This document shows positions 37,285 to 48,382 of a stretch of DNA of 64,000 nt, in pieces. Position 1 is the stretch's first letter. The number at the start of each line of letters is the position of its first letter. A program made the position numbers and the translations under genes. The notes beneath the pieces are model-generated. The model did not search any database, was not told the origin of the DNA, and saw nothing but the letters and a program-made list of their open reading frames with translations. Source of the stretch: Alphaproteobacteria bacterium. GTDB taxonomy: Bacteria > Pseudomonadota > Alphaproteobacteria > SHVP01. The stretch covers positions 523,118-587,117 of the forward strand of contig JAVJOO010000002.1 in assembly GCA_040216735.1 (NCBI GenBank), read 5' to 3'.

Positions 37285-38728
37285 CCACCTTTAGGCCATC
37301 GGGCCGAACCTCCAGAACGGCGAGACCGCGTTCGGAAATGCCATCGGCGCGAAACCTGAAAATGCCGTCGATCCCGGCGAAGCCGGCCGGATTGGCCAGG
37401 CCCGCGCCGTCGTAATAGGGCGGGGTACGGGTCCGCGCGAGGACCGCCGCCAGTGCCGCCGCGTCGTAGGCCAAGCTGGCGATGCGCGGTGGTACCGCGC
37501 CGAAGAGTTGGGCATAGCGGTCGCGGAATTCGGTGCTGGCGCGCGGTTCGGGGCCGGCGAACCACCCGCCCACCAACGAGGGTTCGCGCCCTAGGTTTGG
37601 TTCGTCCCACAACCCGGTCCCAAGGAATCGGACCTGCGCCGGGTCGACGTCGTAGAACGGCAGAAGCGGTGCGAGCGCCCGCAGCCGGTCGCCGCCTTCG
37701 GCCAGCAAGACGGCATCGAAGCCGACATCGCTGACGGTATCGCGCCCTTCGAGCCGTCGCAGCGTGCGCCGCGACACCTCGTCGTCGCGCGCCAGGAGTT
37801 GCGCCCGAACACCGGCCAATTCGGCGCGGCGGCTTTCGTAATCCGCCAACGTCTGGACCGGATCTTGGAAGCTGTCGGGCCCGCCAGAAAGAACTTGGAC
37901 ACGAGTCAACGCGGCGCCGTTGGCGGCCACCGAGTCGCGTAGCGCGGCGACGATGGTATCGCCGTAAGCTGTTTGGGGCACCAGCGCCGCGAATCGCCGC
38001 GAGCCCTGCCGCGCGGCGAAGGTGACGACGCGGTCGACCTGCTGTTCAGGCATGAAACCGATCAGAAAGACGCCGGTCCCTGCCACCGCACGGTCGGTCG
38101 AGAAGGCAATCATGTTGAGGCCACGGGCCCGGGTCACTTGCGCGGCGGCCTGGACCGACGCGCTGAACACGGGACCGAGGACGATCTGGGCCCCGTCGGC
38201 GACGGCCCGCTCGACGGCGTCGATAGCCCCTTCGGGCAGCCCCTCGGTGTCCTTGGGCATCAACGTCAGACGGGTATCGCCAATATCGAAGAGCGCCATG
38301 AGCGCGGCATTCAGGAGACTCTCGCCGAGCGCGGCATTAGGCCCGCTGAGCGGCAGCAAGAGCGCCACTCGAACCGGACCGTCTTCATCGGCACTGGGCG
38401 GTGTGAGGGCGATTTCCGGCGCGGGTGGAGGCGCCGCCGATTGATCCGGCGGCGGCGTCAGGACGGGCGCAGCGGCGACGGGTCCGGGGAGCGGCGCCGC
38501 AGGCTCGACACGGCGGGGTGCGGCTGAATCGACCGGCGCGGTCACCGGCGGCGGTGCAGGGGCTTCGGGGGCCGCAACCGGCGGCGGCGCGGGATCAGGC
38601 GGCAGGGATGCCTGGCGCCCGCGATCCGGTATGATTGTCGGCAGCACCGCGCCCAAGTTGGTGTCGGCGCACGCCGCGAGAACGATCGAGACCGCTGTGG
38701 CGAGGAAGGCGAAACGCAAGCGGCGCAT
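37244..38728 (-). CDS. LpoA-like lipoprotein, penicillin-binding-protein activator
   Basis: A 494-residue outer-membrane lipoprotein. The signal MRRLRFAFLATAVSIVLAAC has a lipobox with Cys20. A long Pro/Ala-rich linker (to about residue 110) would span part of the periplasm. The rest is a periplasmic-binding-type fold, with VRVALLLPLSGPNAALGESL and GVFLIGFMPEQQVDRV. LpoA (YraM) activates a peptidoglycan synthase, PBP1A, in gammaproteobacteria; whether this homolog does so is inference. ATG at 38728 is chosen over upstream starts because only it gives a signal peptide. It is divergent from rsmI, which mirrors the yraM-rsmI-yraN arrangement. Confidence 0.82.
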   Translation of the reverse strand: MRRLRFAFLATAVSIVLAACADTNLGAVLPTIIPDRGRQASLPPDPAPPPVAAPEAPAPPPVTAPVDSAAPRRVEPAAPLPGPVAAAPVLTPPPDQSAAPPPAPEIALTPPSADEDGPVRVALLLPLSGPNAALGESLLNAALMALFDIGDTRLTLMPKDTEGLPEGAIDAVERAVADGAQIVLGPVFSASVQAAAQVTRARGLNMIAFSTDRAVAGTGVFLIGFMPEQQVDRVVTFAARQGSRRFAALVPQTAYGDTIVAALRDSVAANGAALTRVQVLSGGPDSFQDPVQTLADYESRRAELAGVRAQLLARDDEVSRRTLRRLEGRDTVSDVGFDAVLLAEGGDRLRALAPLLPFYDVDPAQVRFLGTGLWDEPNLGREPSLVGGWFAGPEPRASTEFRDRYAQLFGAVPPRIASLAYDAAALAAVLARTRTPPYYDGAGLANPAGFAGIDGIFRFRADGISERGLAVLEVRPDGLKVVSPAPVTFDPATN

Positions 38729-38810
38729 TCGGCGCAGGCCGGAAACCGGCAGTCGGTCGGTCAAATCATCGGTCCCCGTCGATCCGCCCAGAGAGAGTAA
38801 CGGTCCACGA

Positions 38811-39650
38811 ATGCCAAGTAAATTAAGCCCCGGTCTGTATGTCACCGCGACGCCGATCGGCAATCTCGGCGACATGACCGAGCGCGCCCGCGAAATCTTG
38901 GCGCAGGCGGACCTCGTGGTGTGCGAGGACACCCGCGTGACCGGGCGTTTGTTCAAGCATTTCGGCATCGCTGCAAAATTATGGGCCTACCACGACCATA
39001 ATGCGGCGACGATGCGACCGAAAATTGTCGAGCGACTGAGCGAAGGGGCCGCGATTGCACTGGTTTCCGATGCAGGAACGCCACTGGTGTCGGACCCCGG
39101 GTACAAGCTTGTGCGCGACGCGCGGGACGCCGGCATTGCGGTCTATGCCGTGCCAGGGCCGTCCGCCCTCACAGCGGCGCTCTCGGTGGCCGGTTTGCCG
39201 ACCGACCGGGTCTTTTTTGGCGGATTCCTGCCCACCAAAAAGTCGGCGCGGCGCGAGGTCTTGGCCGACCTCCAGGAACTCCGCGCCACTTTGGTGTTCT
39301 TCGAGCGCGGATCGCGCTTGGCCGAAGCCCTCGCCGAATTGGCCAATGCCCTGGGCGACCGCGAGGCGTCGATCTGCCGGGAGCTAACTAAAATGTACGA
39401 AGAGGTTCGCCACGGCACCCTGGCGGGGCTGCGCGATATCCCCGTGCCCGAGGCGCGGGGCGAGTTCGTGGTCGTCGTCGGCCCACCGGCGCTGGCCGCG
39501 GAAATCGACGACGACACCCTCGACGCCCTGGTCCGCGACGCCTTGACCGACGCCTCGCCCAGCCGCGCGGCGGCGCAAGTCGCGGCGGCGACCGGTGTGT
39601 CGCGGCGCCGGGTCTACGCCCGCGCGCTGGCGCTGGCCCAGAGCACATGA
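38811..39650 (+). CDS. rsmI: 16S rRNA 2'-O-methyltransferase RsmI
   Basis: A 279-residue tetrapyrrole-methylase-fold enzyme that methylates the ribose of C1402 in 16S rRNA. GLYVTATPIGNLGDMTERAR opens the protein, ADLVVCEDTRVTGRLFKHF and ALVSDAGTPLVSDPGYKLV follow, all canonical. The start is ATG at 38811; longer forms would run into the divergent lipoprotein gene. The end overlaps yraN by four bases (ATGA). Confidence 0.96.
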   Translation: MPSKLSPGLYVTATPIGNLGDMTERAREILAQADLVVCEDTRVTGRLFKHFGIAAKLWAYHDHNAATMRPKIVERLSEGAAIALVSDAGTPLVSDPGYKLVRDARDAGIAVYAVPGPSALTAALSVAGLPTDRVFFGGFLPTKKSARREVLADLQELRATLVFFERGSRLAEALAELANALGDREASICRELTKMYEEVRHGTLAGLRDIPVPEARGEFVVVVGPPALAAEIDDDTLDALVRDALTDASPSRAAAQVAAATGVSRRRVYARALALAQST

Positions 39651-40006
39651 CCCGGCGCCGCGAGGACGCCGAGACCCTCGGACGCCGCGCCGAAACCGTC
39701 GCCGTCTGGCTATTGCGGTTGAAGGGCTACGGGATTCTGGCTCGGCGGGAGCGCACCCCGGCGGGCGAGATCGACATCGTCGCGCGGCGCGGCCGCACCC
39801 TTGTCGCGATCGAGGTCAAGGCCCGGCGCGGGCCTGTGCCCTTGCGCGATTTGATCGGCGAAGGCCAATGGCGGCGCATTGAGCGCGCCCTTGAAATGTA
39901 TGCGGGCCGGCGCCGCCTCGGCCATTTGCGGCTGCGCTTCGATATGGTGTTCCTGTGCCCGGGCCGGTGGCCGCACCATGTTGCCGATGCGTGGCGGCCA
40001 TCGTGA
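39647..40006 (+). CDS. yraN: YraN family nuclease-like protein (UPF0102)
   Basis: A 119-residue protein with a predicted endonuclease fold. RRAETVAVWLLRLKGYGILA, then GEIDIVARRGRTLVAIEVKA, which holds the Glu-x-Asp and Glu-x-Lys residues of the PD-(D/E)xK type. Its biological role is not established. Coupled to rsmI by ATGA overlap, as in many proteobacteria. Confidence 0.92.
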   Translation: MTRRREDAETLGRRAETVAVWLLRLKGYGILARRERTPAGEIDIVARRGRTLVAIEVKARRGPVPLRDLIGEGQWRRIERALEMYAGRRRLGHLRLRFDMVFLCPGRWPHHVADAWRPS

Positions 40007-40082
40007 TCGGACTGCCCGGCGGACCACCCCTCGTGTTAATGTATGTGTCTATGAGAGATTTTGTACTTGAGGAGGCTTTCGC

Positions 40083-40682
40083 GTGATTCGCACGTCCTTC
40101 ATCCGTCCTCTGGGATTCCTGGTTGGCGCACTTGCGCTTAGCGGTTGCGCCGGCGCACTTGTCGGCGGCGTCGCCACGGTTGGCGTCGCCACGGTCCAAG
40201 AACGATCGGTAGGAGACGCGGTCGACGACACCACGATCGAGTTTCGCATCCGCGACCAGTTCCTAGAGAAAAGCGACAAACTGTTTACCCGCGTGACGGT
40301 CGATTCGGTCGAAGGGCGGGTCTTGCTGAGCGGCAGCGTCGATACCCCCGACGACCGCGTCGAGGTCGCCCGCTTGGCGTGGCAAGCCAAGGGTGTCAAA
40401 GAGGTCTTCAACGAGGTTGAAGTTCGCAACCGCGCGGGCCTCATCGATTACTTCAAGGACGTTCGGATCGCCAACGAGTTGCGCCTAAAGCTGCTAAGCG
40501 ACAAGGATGTTTCCGCCATCAACTACTCGGTCGAGACGGTCAACTCTGTGATTTACCTGATGGGCATCGCCCAGGACCAAGCCGAGCTTGAGCGCGTGAC
40601 CGGGCATGCAAGCAACATCAAAGGCGTAAGCCGCGTCGTAAGCTTCGTGCTCCTCAAGGACGATCCGCGGCGTACATCGTGA
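40083..40682 (+). CDS. BON-domain lipoprotein (DolP/YraP-like)
   Basis: A 199-residue lipoprotein: signal peptide with lipobox LALSGC (Cys22), then two BON domains. The first has DSVEGRVLLSGSVDTPDDRV, the second SVIYLMGIAQDQAELERVTG; both show the paired Gly pattern. DolP keeps outer-membrane integrity in Escherichia coli. The start is GTG at 40083, seven bases after GAGGAGG, a very strong site. The order rsmI-yraN-BON matches the E. coli yraLNP block. The stop overlaps the next start (GTGA). Confidence 0.87.
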   Translation: MIRTSFIRPLGFLVGALALSGCAGALVGGVATVGVATVQERSVGDAVDDTTIEFRIRDQFLEKSDKLFTRVTVDSVEGRVLLSGSVDTPDDRVEVARLAWQAKGVKEVFNEVEVRNRAGLIDYFKDVRIANELRLKLLSDKDVSAINYSVETVNSVIYLMGIAQDQAELERVTGHASNIKGVSRVVSFVLLKDDPRRTS

Positions 40683-41506
40683 GCGACGGACCGCCTGACC
40701 CGGCGGATCTGCGCGCCCGTTTGAGCGAACTGGCCGACACCGAGGACGAGGCGATCGACCTCGGTCGTGCCGGGCTTTGGCTAGCCGCGCTCGACCGGCC
40801 CCAGGTCGGTCTCGACCGGTACGAAAGCCATTTGACGGAACTCGCCGCCGCGCTCGGCGGCACGTCAAATACGCTCAAAGCCAAGGCCGATGCGCTCCAG
40901 CACTTGCTGCAGAGTCAGGGCTATAGCGGCGACAAACAGACCTACGAGGATGCGCAAAACGCCAACCTGATTCGGGTGATCGACCGGCGCAAGGGTTTGC
41001 CGGTAAGCCTCGCGATTCTGCTGATCCACGCGGCTGAGTCTGCCGGATGGCAGGCCGTGGGCCTGTCGTTCCCATATCACTTTCTCATCCGCATCGCCCA
41101 CGACAACGAACGCGCGGTACTCGATCCGTTCAACGACGGTGCGGTGTTGACGGTACCGGCAATGCGCGACCTGTTGAAGACCTTCGACCGGGATACCGAG
41201 CTGCGGCCCGAACACTACCGGCCGGTGTCCAAACGCGATGTCCTCCTGCGCCTGCAAAACAATCTGAAGTCGCGCGCGGTCCAGGAACGTCAGTTCGACC
41301 GTGCGGCCGAATTGCTGGACCGGATGCTGCTGTTCGCCCCCACGCAAGCCCCGCTGTGGCGCGAACTAGGGATCATGCAGGTCGCCTGCGGCCGGGTGAT
41401 CGACGCTGTCGCCTCTGCGGAGCGCTACTACGGGGCCGCGTCGAGCGAGGAACAGCGCCAGGACGCCGCGATGCTGGTACAAAAGATCAAATCGCGCCTG
41501 AACTGA
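40679..41506 (+). CDS. SirB1/transglutaminase-like family protein
   Basis: A 275-residue protein with an N-terminal transglutaminase-like (SirB1_N) part and a C-terminal TPR-like part. RRKGLPVSLAILLIHAAESA and AVGLSFPYHFLIRI are the family motifs; AVLDPFNDGAVLT follows. The usual Cys of true transglutaminases is replaced in this family, so activity is doubtful. The C-terminal repeats (LLDRMLLFAPTQAPLWRELG) suggest protein binding. GTG start, overlapping the previous stop. Role unknown. Confidence 0.85.
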   Translation: MSDGPPDPADLRARLSELADTEDEAIDLGRAGLWLAALDRPQVGLDRYESHLTELAAALGGTSNTLKAKADALQHLLQSQGYSGDKQTYEDAQNANLIRVIDRRKGLPVSLAILLIHAAESAGWQAVGLSFPYHFLIRIAHDNERAVLDPFNDGAVLTVPAMRDLLKTFDRDTELRPEHYRPVSKRDVLLRLQNNLKSRAVQERQFDRAAELLDRMLLFAPTQAPLWRELGIMQVACGRVIDAVASAERYYGAASSEEQRQDAAMLVQKIKSRLN

Positions 41507-41539
41507 GCGCGCCTCTCACTTCAAACCGCCGGGAACCCT

Positions 41540-42508
41540 ATGAGCCTTGCCGTCGCCATCCAAATGGACCACATCGCCGGAATCGATATCGCGGCGGACT
41601 CGACCTTCATGCTGGCGCTGGAGGCCCAGGCACGCGGCCACGGCCTGTATCACTATGGACCGCGCGATCTGTTCCTGCGCGACGGTCGCGCCTTGGCCCG
41701 CGCCCAGCCCCTGCAGGTCCGGGCCGAGAAGGGCAATCACCACACTCTCGGGTCACCCGAGATCATCGATCTCGCGGCGCTCGACGTGGTGCTGATGCGC
41801 CAGGATCCGCCGTTCGACATGTCCTACATCACGGCAACGCATATCCTGGAGCACGTCCACCCCAACACCCTAGTGGTGAACGACCCGGTCCACGTCCGTA
41901 ACGCGCCGGAGAAACTTTTCGTCACTCACTTCGCGCAGGTGATGCCGCCGACCTTGATAACCGCCGATCTGGAGCAGATTCGGGCGTTCCGCGCCGAACA
42001 TAAGGACATCATTGTCAAACCGCTGTTCGGCAACGGCGGCGCCGGTGTGTTCCGGCTGCGGCCCGACGACGAAAATCTGTCCGCATTGATGGAGATGTTC
42101 ACCCAAATGTTCCGCGAACCGGTGATCGTGCAGCGCTACCTGCCCGAGGTCCGCGAGGGCGACAAGCGCATCATCCTGATCGACGGTCGGGCGGCCGGCG
42201 CAATCAACCGCGTGCCCGCGGCCGGCGAAGTGCGGGCCAACATGCACGTCGGCGGCAAACCGCTAAAGACCGAAATCACGGCGGACGAAATGGACATTTG
42301 CGCCGCCATCGGCCCGGCCCTCCAAGAGCGCGGCTTGATCTTCGTCGGGATCGACGTCATCGGTGGTAAGTATCTTACCGAAATCAACGTCACCTCCCCC
42401 ACCGGCATCCAAGAAACCAACCGGTTCAACGGGGTCAAATTGGAAGCCGAGATTTGGGATGCAATCGAGACGCGCTATCACGCCCGTCACACCGGTCGGG
42501 CGGGATAG
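41540..42508 (+). CDS. gshB: glutathione synthetase
   Basis: A 322-residue ATP-grasp ligase joining gamma-glutamylcysteine and glycine to form glutathione. [34 protein letters not shown] and [11 protein letters not shown] are GshB signatures, and length matches the family. Starts at ATG 41540, 33 bases after the SirB1-like gene, so it may end the rsmI unit. Glutathione is also implied by frmA and the GST gene in this window. Confidence 0.97.
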   Translation: MSLAVAIQMDHIAGIDIAADSTFMLALEAQARGHGLYHYGPRDLFLRDGRALARAQPLQVRAEKGNHHTLGSPEIIDLAALDVVLMRQDPPFDMSYITATHILEHVHPNTLVVNDPVHVRNAPEKLFVTHFAQVMPPTLITADLEQIRAFRAEHKDIIVKPLFGNGGAGVFRLRPDDENLSALMEMFTQMFREPVIVQRYLPEVREGDKRIILIDGRAAGAINRVPAAGEVRANMHVGGKPLKTEITADEMDICAAIGPALQERGLIFVGIDVIGGKYLTEINVTSPTGIQETNRFNGVKLEAEIWDAIETRYHARHTGRAG

Positions 42509-42572
42509 ACACGCCCACACCGCATTTGGCTGCGTAAATCCACAAATTTGTCCCAATTGGGGGCTGTCAACG

Positions 42573-42600
42573 CTTGTCGGGCCGAAATAGGGGCCTATAT
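42573..42600 (+). promoter_or_regulatory. RpoH (sigma-32) type promoter for dnaK
   Basis: CTTG at 42573-42576 and CCTATAT at 42594-42600 are 17 bases apart. This fits the alphaproteobacterial RpoH consensus, CTTG-N17-CYTATnT, at every fixed position. It lies about 95 bases upstream of the dnaK ATG and outside any gene. No CIRCE element is present. Confidence 0.72.
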
Positions 42601-42695
42601 AACCCTCCGGCCATAGCGGACGTTCCCGCAGGGGATCCACACCCGGGCTGCCATCTTGGGGCCCACAGGCGGATCCGCCGTATAGGAGTAAATAC

Positions 42696-44618
<1,923 letters not shown>

Positions 44619-44619
44619 G

Positions 44620-44689
44620 ACCGACCGGTCGGTTACCGATGACGAAACTTTCCGCCCCGTGCCGTATGCCTTTTACGCGCGGGGCGGAA
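44620..44689 (+). repeat. two inverted repeats between dnaK and dnaJ
   Basis: First, a perfect 14-base palindrome at 44620-44633 (ACCGACC and its complement). Second, ten-base arms at 44650-44659 and 44680-44689 around a 20-base loop. Neither is followed by a T-run. They may form RNA hairpins that set the dnaK:dnaJ ratio by partial termination or RNA protection, which is inference. Confidence 0.5.
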
Positions 44690-44726
44690 CGACGTTCAGG
44701 GACAATGCGGCGGGGCGGCTGCTGAT

Positions 44727-45863
44727 ATGGCGAAGCAGGACTACTACGAGGCGTTGGGCATCGGTCGCAAGGCGAGCGCGGCCGACATCAAGAAGGCGTA
44801 CCGCAAGCTCGCCATGCAGTACCACCCGGATCAAAACCCGGACAATCCCACCGCCGAAGCTAAGTTCAAGGAACTTTCCGAAGCTTACGACGTGCTACGC
44901 GACGACCAGAAGCGCGCGGCCTACGACCAGTTCGGCCACGCGGCATTCGAGAACGGCGGCATGGGCCGCGGCGGCGGATCGAGTGCATTCGACTTCGCGT
45001 CGAGCTTTTCTGACATCTTTGAAGATTTGTTCGGCGACTTCGGCGGTGGCGGCGGACGCGCGCGGGCGCAAACCCGCGGGGCCGACCTGCGCTACAACAT
45101 GGAAATCACCCTGGAAGAGGCCTACCACGGCAAAAAGGCGACGATCCGCGTCCCGACCTCGGTCGCGTGCGACGTCTGCCATGGCTCGGGCAGCGAAGGC
45201 GACAGCGCCCCATCGACCTGCGGCATGTGCCGCGGACACGGCAAAGTGCGGGCGCAGCAGGGCTTCTTCACCATCGAACGGACCTGCCCGACGTGCCAGG
45301 GCGTCGGCCACGTGATCGAGAACCCGTGCAAACCGTGCGGCGGATCGGGCCGGGTGCGGCGCGAGAAGTCCCTTGCGGTCAATATTCCGCACGGCGTCGA
45401 GGACGGAACCCGCATTCGACTGTCGGGTGAAGGCGAGGCTGGCCTGCGCAGCGGGCCGCCCGGCGATCTCTATATTTTCCTGTCGGTGACGCCCCATCGC
45501 TTTTTCGAGCGAGAGGGCCTCAACGTGTTCTGCCGGGTGCCGATCGGGATGACGACGGCCGCACTGGGCGGGCATATTGAAGTCCCGACGCTGGACGGGA
45601 CTCGGGCGCGCCTGACGCTGCCAAGCGGCACCCAAAGCGGTAAGCAGTTCCGCATGAAGGGCAAGGGCATGCCGGCGGTGCGTGGCACGGGCAAGGGCGA
45701 CCTCTATATCCAGACGCTGGTCGAAACCCCGGTCAACCTGTCGAAGCGGCAAAAAGAATTGCTGAAAGAATTCGAAGATGCCGGCAGCGGCAAATCGCAT
45801 AGCCCCGAATCCGAAGGCTTTTTTGCCAAGGTGAAGGAGCTGTGGGAGGACCTGAAGGAGTAG
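44727..45863 (+). CDS. dnaJ: chaperone DnaJ (Hsp40)
   Basis: A 378-residue co-chaperone that stimulates DnaK ATP hydrolysis. The J domain has H33-P34-D35. A Gly-rich linker ([14 protein letters not shown]) follows, then four CxxCxGxG units: [24 protein letters not shown] and CKPCGGSG, which bind two zinc ions. The C-terminal domains are complete. It is 108 bases behind dnaK on the same strand, with two inverted repeats between. Confidence 0.98.
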   Translation: MAKQDYYEALGIGRKASAADIKKAYRKLAMQYHPDQNPDNPTAEAKFKELSEAYDVLRDDQKRAAYDQFGHAAFENGGMGRGGGSSAFDFASSFSDIFEDLFGDFGGGGGRARAQTRGADLRYNMEITLEEAYHGKKATIRVPTSVACDVCHGSGSEGDSAPSTCGMCRGHGKVRAQQGFFTIERTCPTCQGVGHVIENPCKPCGGSGRVRREKSLAVNIPHGVEDGTRIRLSGEGEAGLRSGPPGDLYIFLSVTPHRFFEREGLNVFCRVPIGMTTAALGGHIEVPTLDGTRARLTLPSGTQSGKQFRMKGKGMPAVRGTGKGDLYIQTLVETPVNLSKRQKELLKEFEDAGSGKSHSPESEGFFAKVKELWEDLKE

Positions 45864-45880
45864 CTTCCTGCCCGACATTT

Positions 45881-45898
45881 GCGCACCCCTCGGTGCGC
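45881..45898 (+). terminator. hairpin after dnaJ
   Basis: Perfect seven-base arms (GCGCACC, GGTGCGC) with a four-base loop start 17 bases after the dnaJ stop, just before the reductase gene. The T-run is poor (TAGATTAG), so termination may be partial. Confidence 0.45.
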
Positions 45899-45915
45899 TA
45901 GATTAGACTGCGGAC

Positions 45916-46995
45916 ATGGACAAAGACGTCTCCGAGGTTCTCAAACAGGTTTCGCCGATCCCAGCGACCGAGCGGCACCGGCGCTGGCTGCTCAAACGCC
46001 ATCCGATCGGCGATCCCGGGCCTGACGATTTTCTGTATGTCGAGGATGTCGTGCCGATGCCGCCGCCCGGCGAAATGCTAGTGCGCTGTATTTGGCTGTC
46101 GCTCGATCCGTTCCAACGGCTGACCTGGAACGCCACACCGCGCAACGCCCAGATTGTACCGCTCTACGGCACGCTCCTGGGCGATATCGTCGGCGAAGTC
46201 GTGCTGTCGAATCACCCCGGTTTCAAGAAGGGCGATATCATCAACGAGGTCCTGGGCTGGCAGAACTACGCGCTGTCGGACGGCCGCGGGCATTACATCC
46301 ACAACCGCGCCGGGGCGCGGAAGGTCGATCCAAGCTTGGGACCGATTTCGACCGCCTGCGGTGTCCTCGGACGAACCGGCCTCACTGCCTACTTCTCGAT
46401 CGTGCGCGACCTGATGCCCAAGCCAGGCGAAACCATGTTGATCTCGACGGCGGCCGGTGCGGTGGGGTCGCTCGCCGTGCAAATCGCCAAGATCATGGGC
46501 GCGCGGGTCGTCGGTCTGACTTCCACGGACGAGAAATGCGATTGGATCCGAGGGCTCGGCTGCGATGAAGCGATCAACTACAAGGCCGTCAACAATCTCG
46601 CTACCGCCATCGCCCGCGCGGCCCCAAAGGGCATCGACATGTATTACGACAATGTCGGCGGGCCGATTGCCGAGGCGGCTCTAGGGAATATGAACGACGG
46701 CGGCCGGGTAACCCGCGTCGGCGTCTCGGCCAACTACAGCCACGTCAACGACGACGGCAGCCCGTGGACCTGGCCCGGCAACCAACCGATGTTCATCATC
46801 CACGACTATGTCGACGCCTATCCGGAAGGGTTGCAGCAGCTCTCGGACTGGATCAAGGACGGCAAATTGACTTACCGCGAGGACGTGATCGACGGCCTGG
46901 AGAACGCCATGGGCGGGTGGCTCGACATGATGACCGGCGGCAACCGCGGCAAACGCATCGTCCGGATTGGACCCAACCCGGACGGCATCGACTAG
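45916..46995 (+). CDS. NADP-dependent medium-chain reductase (YncB/CurA-like)
   Basis: A 359-residue zinc-free medium-chain dehydrogenase/reductase. The cofactor loop lies in ISTAAGAVGSLAVQIAKIMG, the AxxGxxG form of the leukotriene B4 dehydrogenase/CurA branch; VGLTSTDEKCDWIR follows. MYYDNVGGPIAEAAL is another family motif. These enzymes reduce double bonds of enones or curcuminoids with NADPH; the natural substrate is unknown. No zinc-ligand cysteines are present. It stands 52 bases after dnaJ behind a hairpin. Confidence 0.88.
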   Translation: MDKDVSEVLKQVSPIPATERHRRWLLKRHPIGDPGPDDFLYVEDVVPMPPPGEMLVRCIWLSLDPFQRLTWNATPRNAQIVPLYGTLLGDIVGEVVLSNHPGFKKGDIINEVLGWQNYALSDGRGHYIHNRAGARKVDPSLGPISTACGVLGRTGLTAYFSIVRDLMPKPGETMLISTAAGAVGSLAVQIAKIMGARVVGLTSTDEKCDWIRGLGCDEAINYKAVNNLATAIARAAPKGIDMYYDNVGGPIAEAALGNMNDGGRVTRVGVSANYSHVNDDGSPWTWPGNQPMFIIHDYVDAYPEGLQQLSDWIKDGKLTYREDVIDGLENAMGGWLDMMTGGNRGKRIVRIGPNPDGID

Positions 46996-47085
46996 CTACT
47001 GCTGCGCGAACCGGTGCTGCGACCGCGATGACGGCGGCCCGGGCGATTTGCTAGACTTGCGCCACACGAATCCAAGGAGTTCGCC

Positions 47086-48267
47086 ATGCATCCCGAACGC
47101 GGCGGTCGCAAACGTCCGCCTTCCGTGCGCCACGAGGGACAGCACGCGCTGAGCCCGGCGATGAGCCACGACGATCTGGCCCGTTTCGACTTCGTCATGA
47201 CGTCATATTTCCATGTCGCCCAGGACATTTATCCCGGCAACAAGCGCGCCTACCAGGCGCGGGTCGAGCCGACCTTCGTCAAACAGCACGGTCACAAACC
47301 GGCGACCCGCGCCGAGGTCCGCAAAGCGATGTACGCCGACCCCTACTGGCAAATGTGGAGCTCGCTAAAGCGCGGTAATCAGGAACTTTCCTACGCCGCG
47401 CGCAGCCACGTGCTGGCGCACGAATTCGACCGGCTCGAAGCTCTAGCGGCGAAAAAGAAGAGCGCCGGCCTATCGACGCTGCGGCTCAACCCCGGCCTAA
47501 AGGTGCCACGCTATGTCACGGCGGTCGACCTGCACTGCATGCCGGGCGGCTACAACGCCGACGACGGCGCCGGTCTGTATGCCGGCGCGATGTACGATAC
47601 CGCGAGCCTGTACCTCGCGACCGGCGGCGAGTTCGGCAAGTGGAACGACGCCGCGGGCTGGTCGATGGTCAATTGGATCGTGAGCCAATTCCCCGATATC
47701 GTGCCGACGCGCATTCTCGATTTGGGTTGCACGGTCGGCCATTCGACCTTGCCGCTGGCGCAGCATTTTCGAAAGGCCGAGGTTCATGCGATCGATGCCT
47801 GCGCGCCGCTGCTACGGTTCGCCAAGGATCGCGCGGACTCCCTCGGCGTCGCGGTGCATTTCTCCCAACAGAACGCCGAGACCACCGATTTCCCGGACAA
47901 TCATTTTGACGTTGTCACCAGTGCGATGTTTCTACACGAGGTGCCGCAAAAATCGATGCGGCGCGTCGCCAAGGAAATTCACCGCATCCTAAAACCCGGC
48001 GGGCTCATGCTCCACGCAGAACAACCGCAGTATCATGGCCAGTCCCCCGAAGAGCAGTTTCTGCGCGAGTGGGATACACGGTTCAACAACGAGCCGTTCC
48101 GCTGCGCCTTTCGCGATATGGATCTCGTCGAACTCGCGACCGGCGCGGGTTTTCCGGCCGCCGGTGTAGACCGTGAAATGGGACCGGGGTGCGCCATGGG
48201 CAAACGCGGGATTGAGGTGCGCGGACCCGGCCTGTGGCTTTTCTATACCGCCCGCAAAGCCCGTTAA
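47086..48267 (+). CDS. SAM-dependent methyltransferase with long N-terminal extension, paralog A
   Basis: A 393-residue protein. Residues from about 200 onward hold a class I methyltransferase: ILDLGCTVGHSTLPL is motif I, and NHFDVVTSAMFLHEVP and ILKPGGLMLHAEQP are motifs IV and VI. The first 200 residues are not a known domain to me; RVEPTFVKQHG, VPRYVTAVDLHCMPGGY and GAMYDTASLYLATGGEFG are their best conserved parts. The same layout occurs in the gene at 48900-50078 on the other strand. AAGGAG lies eight bases before the ATG. Substrate unknown. Confidence 0.8.
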   Translation: MHPERGGRKRPPSVRHEGQHALSPAMSHDDLARFDFVMTSYFHVAQDIYPGNKRAYQARVEPTFVKQHGHKPATRAEVRKAMYADPYWQMWSSLKRGNQELSYAARSHVLAHEFDRLEALAAKKKSAGLSTLRLNPGLKVPRYVTAVDLHCMPGGYNADDGAGLYAGAMYDTASLYLATGGEFGKWNDAAGWSMVNWIVSQFPDIVPTRILDLGCTVGHSTLPLAQHFRKAEVHAIDACAPLLRFAKDRADSLGVAVHFSQQNAETTDFPDNHFDVVTSAMFLHEVPQKSMRRVAKEIHRILKPGGLMLHAEQPQYHGQSPEEQFLREWDTRFNNEPFRCAFRDMDLVELATGAGFPAAGVDREMGPGCAMGKRGIEVRGPGLWLFYTARKAR

Positions 48268-48382
48268 CGCACTGACGAAGATAACAAAATCCCGCCCATG
48301 CCGACGGGGCCGGGGTTAGTGGAATCATGGTAGACTCGCCGATCTAGAAGCGTGCCCAAGCATGCCGGGAAGGGAGAGAAAC

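Noticed and set aside
42509-42695. CIRCE element before dnaK
   Set aside because: No TTAGCACTC/GAGTGCTAA pair is present in this gap or before hrcA.
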